Positions 25,697-33,780 of a stretch of 64,000 nt of DNA are shown in pieces (within the stretch, counting starts at the first letter, position 1; each line of letters begins with the position of its first letter). Below the pieces are notes generated by a model. That model did no database searches and had not been told where the DNA came from. It saw only the letters and a list, made by a program, of their open reading frames with translations. Source of the DNA: Burkholderia sp. MS389 (GTDB lineage: Bacteria; Pseudomonadota; Gammaproteobacteria; Burkholderiales; Burkholderiaceae); NCBI RefSeq assembly GCF_016899425.1, contig NZ_CP045994.1, positions 930,001 through 994,000 on the forward strand. The letters are read 5' to 3'. The position numbers and the translations under genes were made by a program.

Positions 25697-25723
25697 GGGA
25701 TCGCTCGAAAAATGGACAGCGGA

Positions 25724-26746
25724 TTATACAAAACCGCGCGGGTTCCCCTCCTGCCATCGCCAGTGGTCGGCACACATTTCCTCGATGCCGAGCGTCGCGC
25801 GCCAGCCGATGATGTCGGCCGCGGCCTGCGGGTTCGCATAGCACTCGGCGATGTCGCCCGGGCGGCGCGCGACGAGTTCGTACGGCACCGGGCGGCCCGA
25901 CGCCTTCTCGAACGCGCGCACGACTTCCAGCACGCTGTAGCCTTGCCCGGTGCCGAGGTTCACGACGAAGCTGGCGTCGCGCTTGGCCAGTGCGGCGAGC
26001 GCGGCGATGTGCCCCTTCGCGAGATCGACGACGTGGATGTAGTCGCGCACGCCGGTGCCGTCCGGCGTCGGGTAATCCGAACCGAATACACGGAGCTTTT
26101 CCAGCTTGCCGACCGCGACCTGCGCGACGTACGGCATCAGGTTGTTCGGGATGCCGGCCGGATCCTCGCCGATCAGCCCGCTCGCGTGCGCGCCGACCGG
26201 GTTGAAGTAGCGCAGCGTCGCGATCCGCCACGACGGGTCCGAGACTTCGAGGTCGCGCAGGATCTGCTCGGCGATCAGCTTCGACTGGCCGTACGGGTTC
26301 GTCGCGGACAGCGGGAACGATTCGTCGATCGGCGAGCGTTCGGGCACGCCGTACACGGTCGCGGACGAGCTGAACACGAACTGCCTGACGTTGCGCTCGC
26401 GCATGACCTTGAGCACGGCGAGCAGGCCGCCGATGTTGTTCTGGTAGTACTCGAGCGGCTTCGCGACCGATTCGCCGACGGCCTTGAGCGCCGCGAAGTG
26501 AATCGTGCCGGTGATCGGGTGCGCGTCGAATACCTTCGCGAGCGCGGCTTCGTCGCACACGTCGACCTGGTGGAACGCGGGCGTCTTGCCCGTGATCCGC
26601 TCGATGCGGCGCACGGATTCGGCCTTGCTGTTCACGAGGTTGTCGACGATCACGACGTCGTAGCCGTTGTCGAGCAGCTCGACGGCCGTGTGCGAGCCGA
26701 TATAGCCCGCGCCGCCGGTAACGAGGATGGTGCCTTTAGCGGTCAT
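25724..26746 (-). CDS. galE: UDP-glucose 4-epimerase
   Basis: 340 residues; interconverts UDP-glucose and UDP-galactose. NAD motif ILVTGGAGYIGSHTAVELL, catalytic Ser in FSSSATVYG, Tyr-x3-Lys in NPYGQSKLIAEQIL, and the GalE signature ATLRYFNPVGAHASGLIGED. The frame is open upstream across the next gene, but ATG 26746 with AAGGAG and the conserved N-terminus fix the start. It supplies UDP-Gal for the galactose polymer inferred from glf and for the neighbouring glycosyltransferases. Confidence 0.97.
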   Translation of the reverse strand: MTAKGTILVTGGAGYIGSHTAVELLDNGYDVVIVDNLVNSKAESVRRIERITGKTPAFHQVDVCDEAALAKVFDAHPITGTIHFAALKAVGESVAKPLEYYQNNIGGLLAVLKVMRERNVRQFVFSSSATVYGVPERSPIDESFPLSATNPYGQSKLIAEQILRDLEVSDPSWRIATLRYFNPVGAHASGLIGEDPAGIPNNLMPYVAQVAVGKLEKLRVFGSDYPTPDGTGVRDYIHVVDLAKGHIAALAALAKRDASFVVNLGTGQGYSVLEVVRAFEKASGRPVPYELVARRPGDIAECYANPQAAADIIGWRATLGIEEMCADHWRWQEGNPRGFV

Positions 26747-26760
26747 GCTGATGCGCTCCT

Positions 26761-27897
26761 TCAGAGTGTGAATCCCGTCAACGAATGGATGGTCTCCCGG
26801 TAGCGTTCGACGACCTGCTGTTCGTCGAATTCCGCCGCGACCTTGTGCCGGCCGCTTGCGCCCATCGCCGCCCGGCCTTGCGGCCCGAGCGCGATCATGC
26901 GATTCATTTGCTCCGCGAGGCTCGCGCTGTCCCGCGCGCGGCACAGGAAGCCCGTTTCGCCGTCGGCGACGACGTCGCGGCAACCCGGCACGTCGGTCGC
27001 GACGATCGGGCGGCCCATCGCCGATGCTTCCATCAACGTGCGCGGCACGCCCTCTCGGTACGACGGCAGCACGACGCAATCGGCCGCCGCGATGTGCGGG
27101 CGCACGTCGTGCGCTTCGCCGAGATACTCGACGATGCCTTCGCCGACCCACGCGTCGACGTCCGCGCGACCGATCGCGCTCGGATTGTCGACGCCGAGCG
27201 GCCCGAGCAGCTGGAAGCGCGCGTTCGGAAAGCGTTCGCGCACGAGACGCGCGGCCTCGACGTATTCGCGTACGCCCTTGTCCCACAGCAGCCGGCCGAT
27301 CAGGATGAAGACGGGCGCGTCGCCGCCCGGCAGCGGCACGGGCGAGAACTGTTCGAGATCGACGCCTTCGCCGTGCAGCAGCCGCGCGCGCTCGGGATGC
27401 GCGAGCAAGCGCTCGTCGGTGAAGGTCGCGAGATCGTCGCGATTGAGGAACCACACCTCGCGCGGGAAGCGGAACGCGAACCGGTACAGGCGCTTCGCGA
27501 CGCTCGCCGCGCGGCTCTTCTGGATGAACACGTAGCCGAGGCCCGTCGTCACCGCGATCGACGGCACGCGCGCGAGCCACGCGGCCACCGAGCCGTAGAT
27601 GTTCGGCTTGATCGTGTAATGGAACACGAGATCGGGCCGCAGCGCGCGGTAGTGGCGCGCGAGCGCGGCGAGCGTGCCGAGATCCTCGCGCGGGCTCGTG
27701 CCTTTCGACGCGACGGCAAGCGCGACGTAACGGCAGCCCATCTGCTCGAGCAGCGGCACCGTGCGGTCGTGCGGCGCGATCACGACGACCTCGGCGCCGC
27801 GCGCGACGAGCGCACGGATCAGCCCGTGGCGATACGTATGGATCGCCCAGGCCGTGTTGCAGACGAGCGCGATGCGCAGCGGGGACGTGGTGGACAT
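26761..27897 (-). CDS. GT4 glycosyltransferase
   Basis: 378-residue GT-B enzyme (PglA/WbnH-like). N-terminal acceptor domain RIALVCNTAWAIHTYRHGLI and PDLVFHYTIKPNIYGSVAAW; C-terminal donor domain FILIGRLLWDKGVREYVEAA, YLGEAHDVRPHIAAADCVVL, the E-x7-E region SYREGVPRTLMEASAMGRP and VATDVPGCRDVV. Sits 14 bp upstream of galE in the same direction. Likely transfers a hexose to a lipid-linked oligosaccharide; linkage unknown. Confidence 0.9.
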   Translation of the reverse strand: MSTTSPLRIALVCNTAWAIHTYRHGLIRALVARGAEVVVIAPHDRTVPLLEQMGCRYVALAVASKGTSPREDLGTLAALARHYRALRPDLVFHYTIKPNIYGSVAAWLARVPSIAVTTGLGYVFIQKSRAASVAKRLYRFAFRFPREVWFLNRDDLATFTDERLLAHPERARLLHGEGVDLEQFSPVPLPGGDAPVFILIGRLLWDKGVREYVEAARLVRERFPNARFQLLGPLGVDNPSAIGRADVDAWVGEGIVEYLGEAHDVRPHIAAADCVVLPSYREGVPRTLMEASAMGRPIVATDVPGCRDVVADGETGFLCRARDSASLAEQMNRMIALGPQGRAAMGASGRHKVAAEFDEQQVVERYRETIHSLTGFTL

Positions 27898-27948
27898 GAA
27901 AAAAAGAAAAAATAAAGCGTCGTAATTGCCGGACGGGCCGGATGCGCG

Positions 27949-28773
27949 TCAGGCGGACGGCCGCGCGGCGAACAGCGTCTGCTTGATGCGCTGCAGCGTA
28001 CGGTACGGCGTCACGAAATGCAGCAGGTTCTTGGCGAGGCCGGCCCAGTCGTACGGGTTCAGCACGTTGAAGTGGCGCAGCAGCAGCGTGAGCGTCGACA
28101 CCAGCTGGCGCCGGCGTTTGGTCGCACTGATCCCGCCCTCGTTAAGCTCGTAATACAGGCCGAGTTCCGGCAGGTTCGCGCAATCGTAGCGTTGCATTAA
28201 CCGTAAAAAAAGATCGAGATCCTCGGCCGCGCGGTACTTCGCCCGATAGTTGCCCACTTCGCGCACGGCGTCGATGCGCAACATGACCGACGGATGCACG
28301 AGCGGCGAGCGCAGGAAGCGCGTGCGGCGCAACGTGCGCGGGTCGGCGGGCGGCGTCAGCATGAAGCGCGGCTCGCCGGCGCGCGACACGACCTGCGTCC
28401 ACATGCCGACGCAGGCCACGCGCGGGTGGGCGTCGAGATACGCGCGTTCTTTCGCCAGGCGCTGCGGCGTGGCGAGATCGCCCGCATCGATGCGGGCCGC
28501 ATAGCGGAAGCCGCGCGCGGCGAGCGCGTCGATGCCGGCCGCCAGCGCGCGTTCGATGCCGCCGTTGCGCGGCATGCGCAGCACGTCGATCGACAGGCCT
28601 GGCAGGTCGGGTGCGACGATCGGCGGCGTGCTGCCGTCGTCGACGATCAGCACGTGCACGGGTGCGTCCTCGCGAAACGACGCGAGGGTCCGGGCGACGT
28701 CGTCGTGCCCGTTGTAGGCCGGCATCAGCACGGCCACGTCGTCGAGCGGGGGCGGGCAATCAGGGGACGTCAT
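27949..28773 (-). CDS. GT2 glycosyltransferase
   Basis: 274-residue GT-A enzyme: VAVLMPAYNGHDDVARTLAS, HVLIVDDGSTPP, NGGIERALAAGIDALAARGF, the DxD-type ARIDAGDLATPQRL and HPSVMLRIDAVREVG. The ATG at 28773 overlaps the flippase stop by four bases (ATGA), so translation is coupled and the longer open frame upstream is rejected. Its C-terminal part has a basic amphipathic stretch. Donor and acceptor unknown. Confidence 0.9.
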   Translation of the reverse strand: MTSPDCPPPLDDVAVLMPAYNGHDDVARTLASFREDAPVHVLIVDDGSTPPIVAPDLPGLSIDVLRMPRNGGIERALAAGIDALAARGFRYAARIDAGDLATPQRLAKERAYLDAHPRVACVGMWTQVVSRAGEPRFMLTPPADPRTLRRTRFLRSPLVHPSVMLRIDAVREVGNYRAKYRAAEDLDLFLRLMQRYDCANLPELGLYYELNEGGISATKRRRQLVSTLTLLLRHFNVLNPYDWAGLAKNLLHFVTPYRTLQRIKQTLFAARPSA

Positions 28774-30026
28774 GTTCGCAGCTTGAAACGGATGTAATAA
28801 AAGTTGACGGCGGCAGCAGCCAGGTAGCCGGCCGCCAGCCCGACGAGCGCGCCGTACAGGCCGAGCCGCGGGATCGCGAACAGGTTGACGAGCACGGCGA
28901 TCGCCAGCGCGAGCAGCCATTTCGACAGCAACACGAATTTTGCTTGATATTTGAGAACGATAAGATTGCCTATCGCCTCGATGCCGGCCGGCACGGACAG
29001 CCAGACGGCCCAGCGGAAGATGTCGACCGACGCCTCGTAGCCGCGGCCGAACACCTTGCCGACGATCAGCGGGGCGGCCGTGTCGAGCACGAGCGCGCCA
29101 GCCGTCATCAGGCCGGCCGTCATCGCGATCAGCCGGACGATGTTGCGGCGCAGCCGCGCGACGTCCTGCACGCGGTACACGAACGCGGGCGCGATGGTCT
29201 GCGCGAGCATCAGCGCGAGCGTGATCCAGTTCTCGTTGAGCTGCTGCGCGGCCGAATAGCGGCCGAGATCGGCGAACGACACGTGGCGCTCGAGCATCAG
29301 GCGGTCGAGTTTCAGGAACAGGTACATGCAGATGAGGCCGAGCCAGAACACGGTGCCGGCCGTTGCAAAGTGCCGGAACAGCGATGTGTCGAACGTCCAG
29401 CCGAGCGCGCTGCCGTTACGATGGCGGTAGTACAGCAGCAGCGCGAGGCCGATCGCGGCGGCTTCCAGCGCCCACAGCCACGCGAAGCGGGCGGGGCCGG
29501 CGGCCGCGCGCACCAGCAGCCACACGAGCAGCGCCTTGGCGAGCGCCGTGACCATGCTGGCGACGAGCTGCGGCTTGCTGTAGGTCATGCTCTGCAGCCA
29601 CGCGTTGATCACGCCGACGAACGGCTCGCGAAACACCATCGTGACCGCGAGGCCCGCGAGCATCGCGCCGACCAGCGGGTCGAAGGCGCCCGCGGCGATC
29701 GCGATCCAGGTCGCGGCGAGCGCGGCGACCGACACGGCGATGCGCAGCACGAACGCGCTGCCGAGCACCGCGCCGAGCTGGGCGGGCGGGAGCTGGACGA
29801 TGGTCGGGACGAGGATTTCCGCGCCGCACACCCAGGTGAGCGGCGCCAGTACCAGGAGAAGCGTATTCGCGTACTGCCATTTGCCGAACACATCTGGCCC
29901 GAAATAACGGGCCAGCAGGCCGCTGATCGCGATCGCGACGCCGATCTGCGTGAGCCGTTCGAGGCCCAGCCAGACGAGGTTCGCGACGGCTTTCGCGACG
30001 TCCGGGTTGCCGAAGCGCTTCAGCAT
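28770..30026 (-). CDS. Wzx-type oligosaccharide flippase (MOP superfamily)
   Basis: 418-residue polytopic membrane protein with about 12 hydrophobic segments, for example GVAIAISGLLARYFGPDVFG, TLLLVLAPLTWVCGAEILVP and FWLGLICMYLFLKLDRLMLE. The N-terminal LVWLGLERLTQIGVAIAISG and the ARYFG motif are typical of polysaccharide flippases. It moves lipid-linked units across the inner membrane. No Wzy polymerase is recognisable next to it. First gene of the minus run flippase-GT2-GT4-galE-transferase, divergent from manB. Confidence 0.88.
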   Translation of the reverse strand: MLKRFGNPDVAKAVANLVWLGLERLTQIGVAIAISGLLARYFGPDVFGKWQYANTLLLVLAPLTWVCGAEILVPTIVQLPPAQLGAVLGSAFVLRIAVSVAALAATWIAIAAGAFDPLVGAMLAGLAVTMVFREPFVGVINAWLQSMTYSKPQLVASMVTALAKALLVWLLVRAAAGPARFAWLWALEAAAIGLALLLYYRHRNGSALGWTFDTSLFRHFATAGTVFWLGLICMYLFLKLDRLMLERHVSFADLGRYSAAQQLNENWITLALMLAQTIAPAFVYRVQDVARLRRNIVRLIAMTAGLMTAGALVLDTAAPLIVGKVFGRGYEASVDIFRWAVWLSVPAGIEAIGNLIVLKYQAKFVLLSKWLLALAIAVLVNLFAIPRLGLYGALVGLAAGYLAAAAVNFYYIRFKLRT

Positions 30027-30272
30027 GCGCGGCAGCGACGGCGCGCGCGGGGGGCGGCCGAAAGCGGCGGGTGGGCGGCGGCGGGACGGCTAGGCATTAA
30101 AATAGGCGGTATGCGCGTCATCAAAACCCGCGATTATAAGTGGGATCGCGACCGCTCCAGCCGTTCCGTTCCTTGTTTTGCGGGGCCGCCTGTATCATGC
30201 GCGGCACCGGCGAGAGGCGGCCAGCCAAGCCAGACAATTTTCCATGCACGCAACTGAGAGAGAAGAGAATCG

Positions 30273-31667
30273 ATGATCTCCCAATCCATCTTCAAGGCAT
30301 ATGACATCCGTGGCGTGGTCGGCAAGACACTCGACGTCGACACGGCGCGCGGGATCGGCCGCGCATTCGGCAGCGAAGTGCGTGCGCAGGGCGGCGATGC
30401 GGTCGTCGTCGCGCGCGACGGCCGCCTGTCCGGGCCGGAACTCGTCGGCGCGCTGGCCGACGGCCTGCGGGCGGCCGGTGTCGACGTCGTCGACGTCGGC
30501 ATGGTGCCGACGCCGGTCGGCTATTTCGCGGCGAACGTGCCGCTCGCGCTGAAGGGCGGCGAGCGCCGCGTCGATTCGTGCATCGTCGTCACGGGCAGCC
30601 ACAACCCGCCCGACTACAACGGCTTCAAGATGGTGCTGCGCGGCGCCGCGATCTACGGCGAGCAGATCCAGGCGCTGTATCGCCGCATCGTCGACGAGCG
30701 GTTCGAGACGGGCAGCGGCACCTATGAGGAAATCGACGTCGCCGATCAATACATCGCGCGCATCGTCGGCGACGTGAAGCTCGCGCGGCCGCTGAAGCTC
30801 GTGGTCGACGCCGGCAACGGCGTCGCCGGCCCGCTCGCGACGCGCCTGTTCAAGGCGCTCGGCTGCGAGCTCGTCGAGCGCTTCACCGACATCGACGGCA
30901 CGTTCCCGAACCACCACCCCGATCCCGCCCACCCGGAAAACCTGCAGGACGTGATCCAGGCGCTGAAGGACACCGATGCGGAGCTCGGCTTCGCGTTCGA
31001 CGGCGACGGCGACCGTCTGGGCGTCGTCACGAAGGACGGCCAGATCATCTATCCGGACCGCCAGCTGATGCTGTTCGCGGAAGAAGTGCTGTCGCGCAAC
31101 CCGGGCGCCCAGATCATCTACGACGTGAAGTGCACGCGCCACCTCGCGCAGTGGGTGAAGTCGAAGGGCGGCGAGCCGCTGATGTGGAAGACGGGGCACT
31201 CGCTCGTGAAGGCGAAGCTGCGCGAGACGGGTGCGCCGCTCGCCGGCGAAATGAGCGGCCACGTGTTCTTCAAGGATCGCTGGTACGGCTTCGACGACGG
31301 CCTGTACACCGGCGCGCGCCTGCTCGAGATTCTCGCGAAGACGGCCGATCCGAGCGCGCTGCTCAACAGCCTGCCGGACGCGATGAGCACGCCCGAACTG
31401 CAGCTCTGGCTCGACGAAGGCGAGAATTTCCGCCTGATCGAGCAGTTGCAGAAAGAGGCGAAGTTCGACGGCGCCGACGAAGTCGTGACGATCGACGGCC
31501 TGCGCGTCGAGTACCCGGACGGCTTCGGCCTCGCGCGTTCGTCGAACACGACGCCGGTCGTCGTGATGCGCTTCGAAGCCGAGACGCAGGAAGGGCTCAA
31601 GCGTATCCAGGACGACTTCCGCCGCGTGCTGACGGCCGCGAAGCCGGACGTGAAGCTGCCGTTCTGA
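30273..31667 (+). CDS. manB: Phosphomannomutase/phosphoglucomutase
   Basis: 464 residues of the alpha-D-phosphohexomutase family (AlgC/ManB-like). The phosphoserine loop is VTGSHNPPDYNGFK, the metal-binding loop FAFDGDGDRLGVV, the sugar-binding motif GEMSGHVFFKD and the phosphate-binding site RSSNTTPVVVMRFE. Makes mannose-1-phosphate (and possibly glucose-1-phosphate) for surface sugars. ATG 30273 has a GAGAGAAGAGA site. Divergent from the flippase across about 245 bases that should hold both promoters. A terminator follows. Confidence 0.93.
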   Translation: MISQSIFKAYDIRGVVGKTLDVDTARGIGRAFGSEVRAQGGDAVVVARDGRLSGPELVGALADGLRAAGVDVVDVGMVPTPVGYFAANVPLALKGGERRVDSCIVVTGSHNPPDYNGFKMVLRGAAIYGEQIQALYRRIVDERFETGSGTYEEIDVADQYIARIVGDVKLARPLKLVVDAGNGVAGPLATRLFKALGCELVERFTDIDGTFPNHHPDPAHPENLQDVIQALKDTDAELGFAFDGDGDRLGVVTKDGQIIYPDRQLMLFAEEVLSRNPGAQIIYDVKCTRHLAQWVKSKGGEPLMWKTGHSLVKAKLRETGAPLAGEMSGHVFFKDRWYGFDDGLYTGARLLEILAKTADPSALLNSLPDAMSTPELQLWLDEGENFRLIEQLQKEAKFDGADEVVTIDGLRVEYPDGFGLARSSNTTPVVVMRFEAETQEGLKRIQDDFRRVLTAAKPDVKLPF

Positions 31668-31730
31668 GCGCCGGCGGCTAGCGGGCCGCCCGTACGACGG
31701 CCCGTTCAGCGGCCGTGCTGGTCCCGAAAA

Positions 31731-31763
31731 GCGGCGCGCGCCCCAGGCGCGCGGCCGCTTTTT
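31731..31763 (+). terminator. Intrinsic terminator after manB
   Basis: A GC-rich hairpin (GCGGCGCGCG at 31731-31740 pairing imperfectly with the GCGCGCGGCCGC at about 31747-31758) is followed by TTTTTG. It ends the manB transcript. Confidence 0.8.
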
Positions 31764-31810
31764 GTCTGTCCGGCCCTTCGGCCGGGATAAAATCCCCCCT
31801 TTATGTCTGT

Positions 31811-31836
31811 CGCCGGCTGTCAGCCGGCGTTTTTTC
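31811..31836 (+). terminator. Second hairpin plus U tract, directly before the waaC start
   Basis: CGCCGGCT (31811-31818) pairs perfectly with AGCCGGCG (31822-31829) around a 3-base loop, then TTTTTT at 31830-31835. The waaC GTG is only four bases further on. It could be a terminator of upstream transcription, or an attenuator or translation-control hairpin in the waaC leader. Confidence 0.7.
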
Positions 31837-31839
31837 AGC

Positions 31840-32835
31840 GTGCAAAAGATCCTGATCGTGCGCGTGTCGTCGCTGGGCGACGTCGTGCACAACATGCCGG
31901 TGATCGCCGATATCCGGCGCCGCCATCCCGATGCGCAGATCGACTGGCTCGTCGAGGAAAGCTTCGTCGACCTCGTGCGGCTCGTCGACGGCGTGCGCAA
32001 CGTGCTGCCGTTCTCGCTGCGCCGCTGGCGCAAGAAGCCGTTCTCGGGCGCGACGTGGCGCGAGATCCGCGCGTTTCGCCGGCGCCTCGCCGCCGAGCAG
32101 TACGACCTCGTGATCGACTGCCAGGGCCTCATCAAGACGGCGTGGGTCGCGAGCTGGGCGCGCGGCCCGCTCGTCGGGCTCGGCAACCGGACCGACGGCG
32201 CCGGCTACGAATGGCCGGTGCGCTTCTTCTACCGCAAGCGCGTGCCGATCGCGCCGCGCACGCACGTGGTCGAGCGCTCGCGTCAGCTCGTCGCGGCCGC
32301 GCTGGACGACCCGGCGCCGACCCCGGCCGATCCGGTCGAGTTCGGCCTCGACACGCGGGCGGCGGCGCTCGCGGTGGCCGCGCTCGGCCTGAACCTGCCG
32401 GTGCCGTACGTCGTGTTCGTCCACGCGACGTCGCGCGCCGACAAGCAGTGGCCGGACGCCGCATGGATCGAGCTCGGCCAGGCGCTCGTGCGGCGCGGCG
32501 CGTCGCTCGTGCTGCCGTGGGGCAACGACGCGGAACGCGCGACCAGCGAGCGGCTCGCGAAGGAATTCGGCGCGGCGGCGATCGTGCCGCCGAAGCTGTC
32601 GCTGCCGGCCGTGGTCGGGCTGATCGACGGCGCGGCCGCGACGGTCGGGGTTGATACAGGTCTGGTTCACATCGCGGCCGCGCTGAAGCGTCCGACGGTC
32701 GAACTGTACAATTTCGCGACGGCCTGGCGGACCGGCGGCTACTGGTCGCCGAACGTCGTCAATCTCGGCACGGCGGGGCAGCCCCCGTCGATCGCGCAGG
32801 TGAAGTCGACGCTCGCGGGCTTCGGTCTCCTGTAA
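31840..32835 (+). CDS. waaC: LPS heptosyltransferase I
   Basis: GT9 enzyme adding the first L-glycero-D-manno-heptose to Kdo in the LPS inner core, on the cytoplasmic face. Starts VQKILIVRVSSLGDVVHNMP; the family motifs LVIDCQGLIKTAW, VVFVHATSRADKQWPDAAWI and VGVDTGLVHIAAALKRPTVELY are present. GTG 31840 gives 331 residues. The frame is open to 31762, but the extra residues would be encoded by a terminator hairpin. No ribosome site is visible before the GTG. First gene of waaC-kdoO-waaA. Confidence 0.94.
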   Translation: MQKILIVRVSSLGDVVHNMPVIADIRRRHPDAQIDWLVEESFVDLVRLVDGVRNVLPFSLRRWRKKPFSGATWREIRAFRRRLAAEQYDLVIDCQGLIKTAWVASWARGPLVGLGNRTDGAGYEWPVRFFYRKRVPIAPRTHVVERSRQLVAAALDDPAPTPADPVEFGLDTRAAALAVAALGLNLPVPYVVFVHATSRADKQWPDAAWIELGQALVRRGASLVLPWGNDAERATSERLAKEFGAAAIVPPKLSLPAVVGLIDGAAATVGVDTGLVHIAAALKRPTVELYNFATAWRTGGYWSPNVVNLGTAGQPPSIAQVKSTLAGFGLL

Positions 32836-32858
32836 CGCTGTCCACACGCGAACCGATC

Positions 32859-33743
32859 ATGAGCGAATCCCAGATCATCGAAGTCCCGTCCGCCGACTGG
32901 AGCGGACACAACCTGTCGGCGCCGCGCGAGCAGTTGCTCGCCGCGGTCGAGGAAGGCAAGGTGCTGTATTTCCCGCACCTGCGCTTCGCGATCGAAGGCG
33001 GCGAGGAAGCGCTGCTCGATCCGGCGCTCGCCGATCCGAAACGCAAGAACATCAGCCTCGCGCCGAACGGCGGCGCGCTCGCCGGCGTGCTCGGCGACAG
33101 CGTCACGCAGTCGGCCGTGCGCGCGCTCGTCGCGCGCTTCCAGCAGCAGGCCGGCACGCTCGTCGACGGCCTCTTTCCCGAATATCGCGGCAAGCTGCGC
33201 GTCGCGCCGACGAGCCTGCGGCTGATGCAGGTCGAAACGCGCCAGACGTCGTGGCGCAAGGACGACAGCCGCCTGCACGTCGACGCATTCCCGTCGCGGC
33301 CGAACTACGGCGAGCGGATCCTGCGCGTGTTCACGAACGTGAACCCGGCCGGCGCGCCGCGCGTGTGGCGCGTCGGCGAGCCGTTCGAGGACGTCGCGAA
33401 GCGCTTCCTGCCGAAGATCCGGCCGCAGTTCCCGGGCTCGGCGTGGTTGCTGAACCTGCTGCACGTGACGAAGTCGCCGCGCAGCGCATACGACCACCTG
33501 ATGCTGAACCTGCACGACGGGATGAAGGCCGACCTCGATTACCAGAAGACGTGTCCACAGCAAACGATGCCGTTTCCGCCGGGCAGCGTGTGGATATGTT
33601 TCTCCGATCAGACTTCGCACGCTGTGATGTCCGGCCAGTTCATGCTCGAGCAGACCTTCTTCCTGCCGGTCGATGCGATGGTGCGCCGCGAGTGCGCGCC
33701 GCTCGGCATTCTCGAACGCCTGACGGGCAGGGCGCTGGTTTGA
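32859..33743 (+). CDS. kdoO: Kdo 3-hydroxylase (Fe(II)/2-oxoglutarate dioxygenase)
   Basis: 294-residue member of the Kdo hydroxylase family, which converts the inner-core Kdo to Ko (D-glycero-D-talo-oct-2-ulosonic acid) in Burkholderia and Yersinia. The metal motif H-x-D is RLHVDAFPSRP (His140, Asp142), and a distal His candidate is in FSDQTSHAVMSGQFM (about 254). Family stretches KNISLAPNGGALAGVLGD and RVFTNVNPAGAPRVWRVGEP are also visible. It lies between the heptosyltransferase and Kdo transferase genes, exactly where its substrate is made. Confidence 0.92.
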   Translation: MSESQIIEVPSADWSGHNLSAPREQLLAAVEEGKVLYFPHLRFAIEGGEEALLDPALADPKRKNISLAPNGGALAGVLGDSVTQSAVRALVARFQQQAGTLVDGLFPEYRGKLRVAPTSLRLMQVETRQTSWRKDDSRLHVDAFPSRPNYGERILRVFTNVNPAGAPRVWRVGEPFEDVAKRFLPKIRPQFPGSAWLLNLLHVTKSPRSAYDHLMLNLHDGMKADLDYQKTCPQQTMPFPPGSVWICFSDQTSHAVMSGQFMLEQTFFLPVDAMVRRECAPLGILERLTGRALV

Positions 33744-33780
33744 GCGCGCACCTGCTTCGACGTCACTCGAGGGCGGCCGC

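Noticed and set aside
24803..26803. A 666-residue plus-strand open frame
   Set aside because: Antisense shadow of the transferase and galE; only charged, repetitive residues.
25724..27580. Apparent fusion protein reading from the GT4 gene into galE
   Set aside because: The upstream part is the wrong frame of the GT4 gene; galE has its own ATG, AAGGAG site and normal length.
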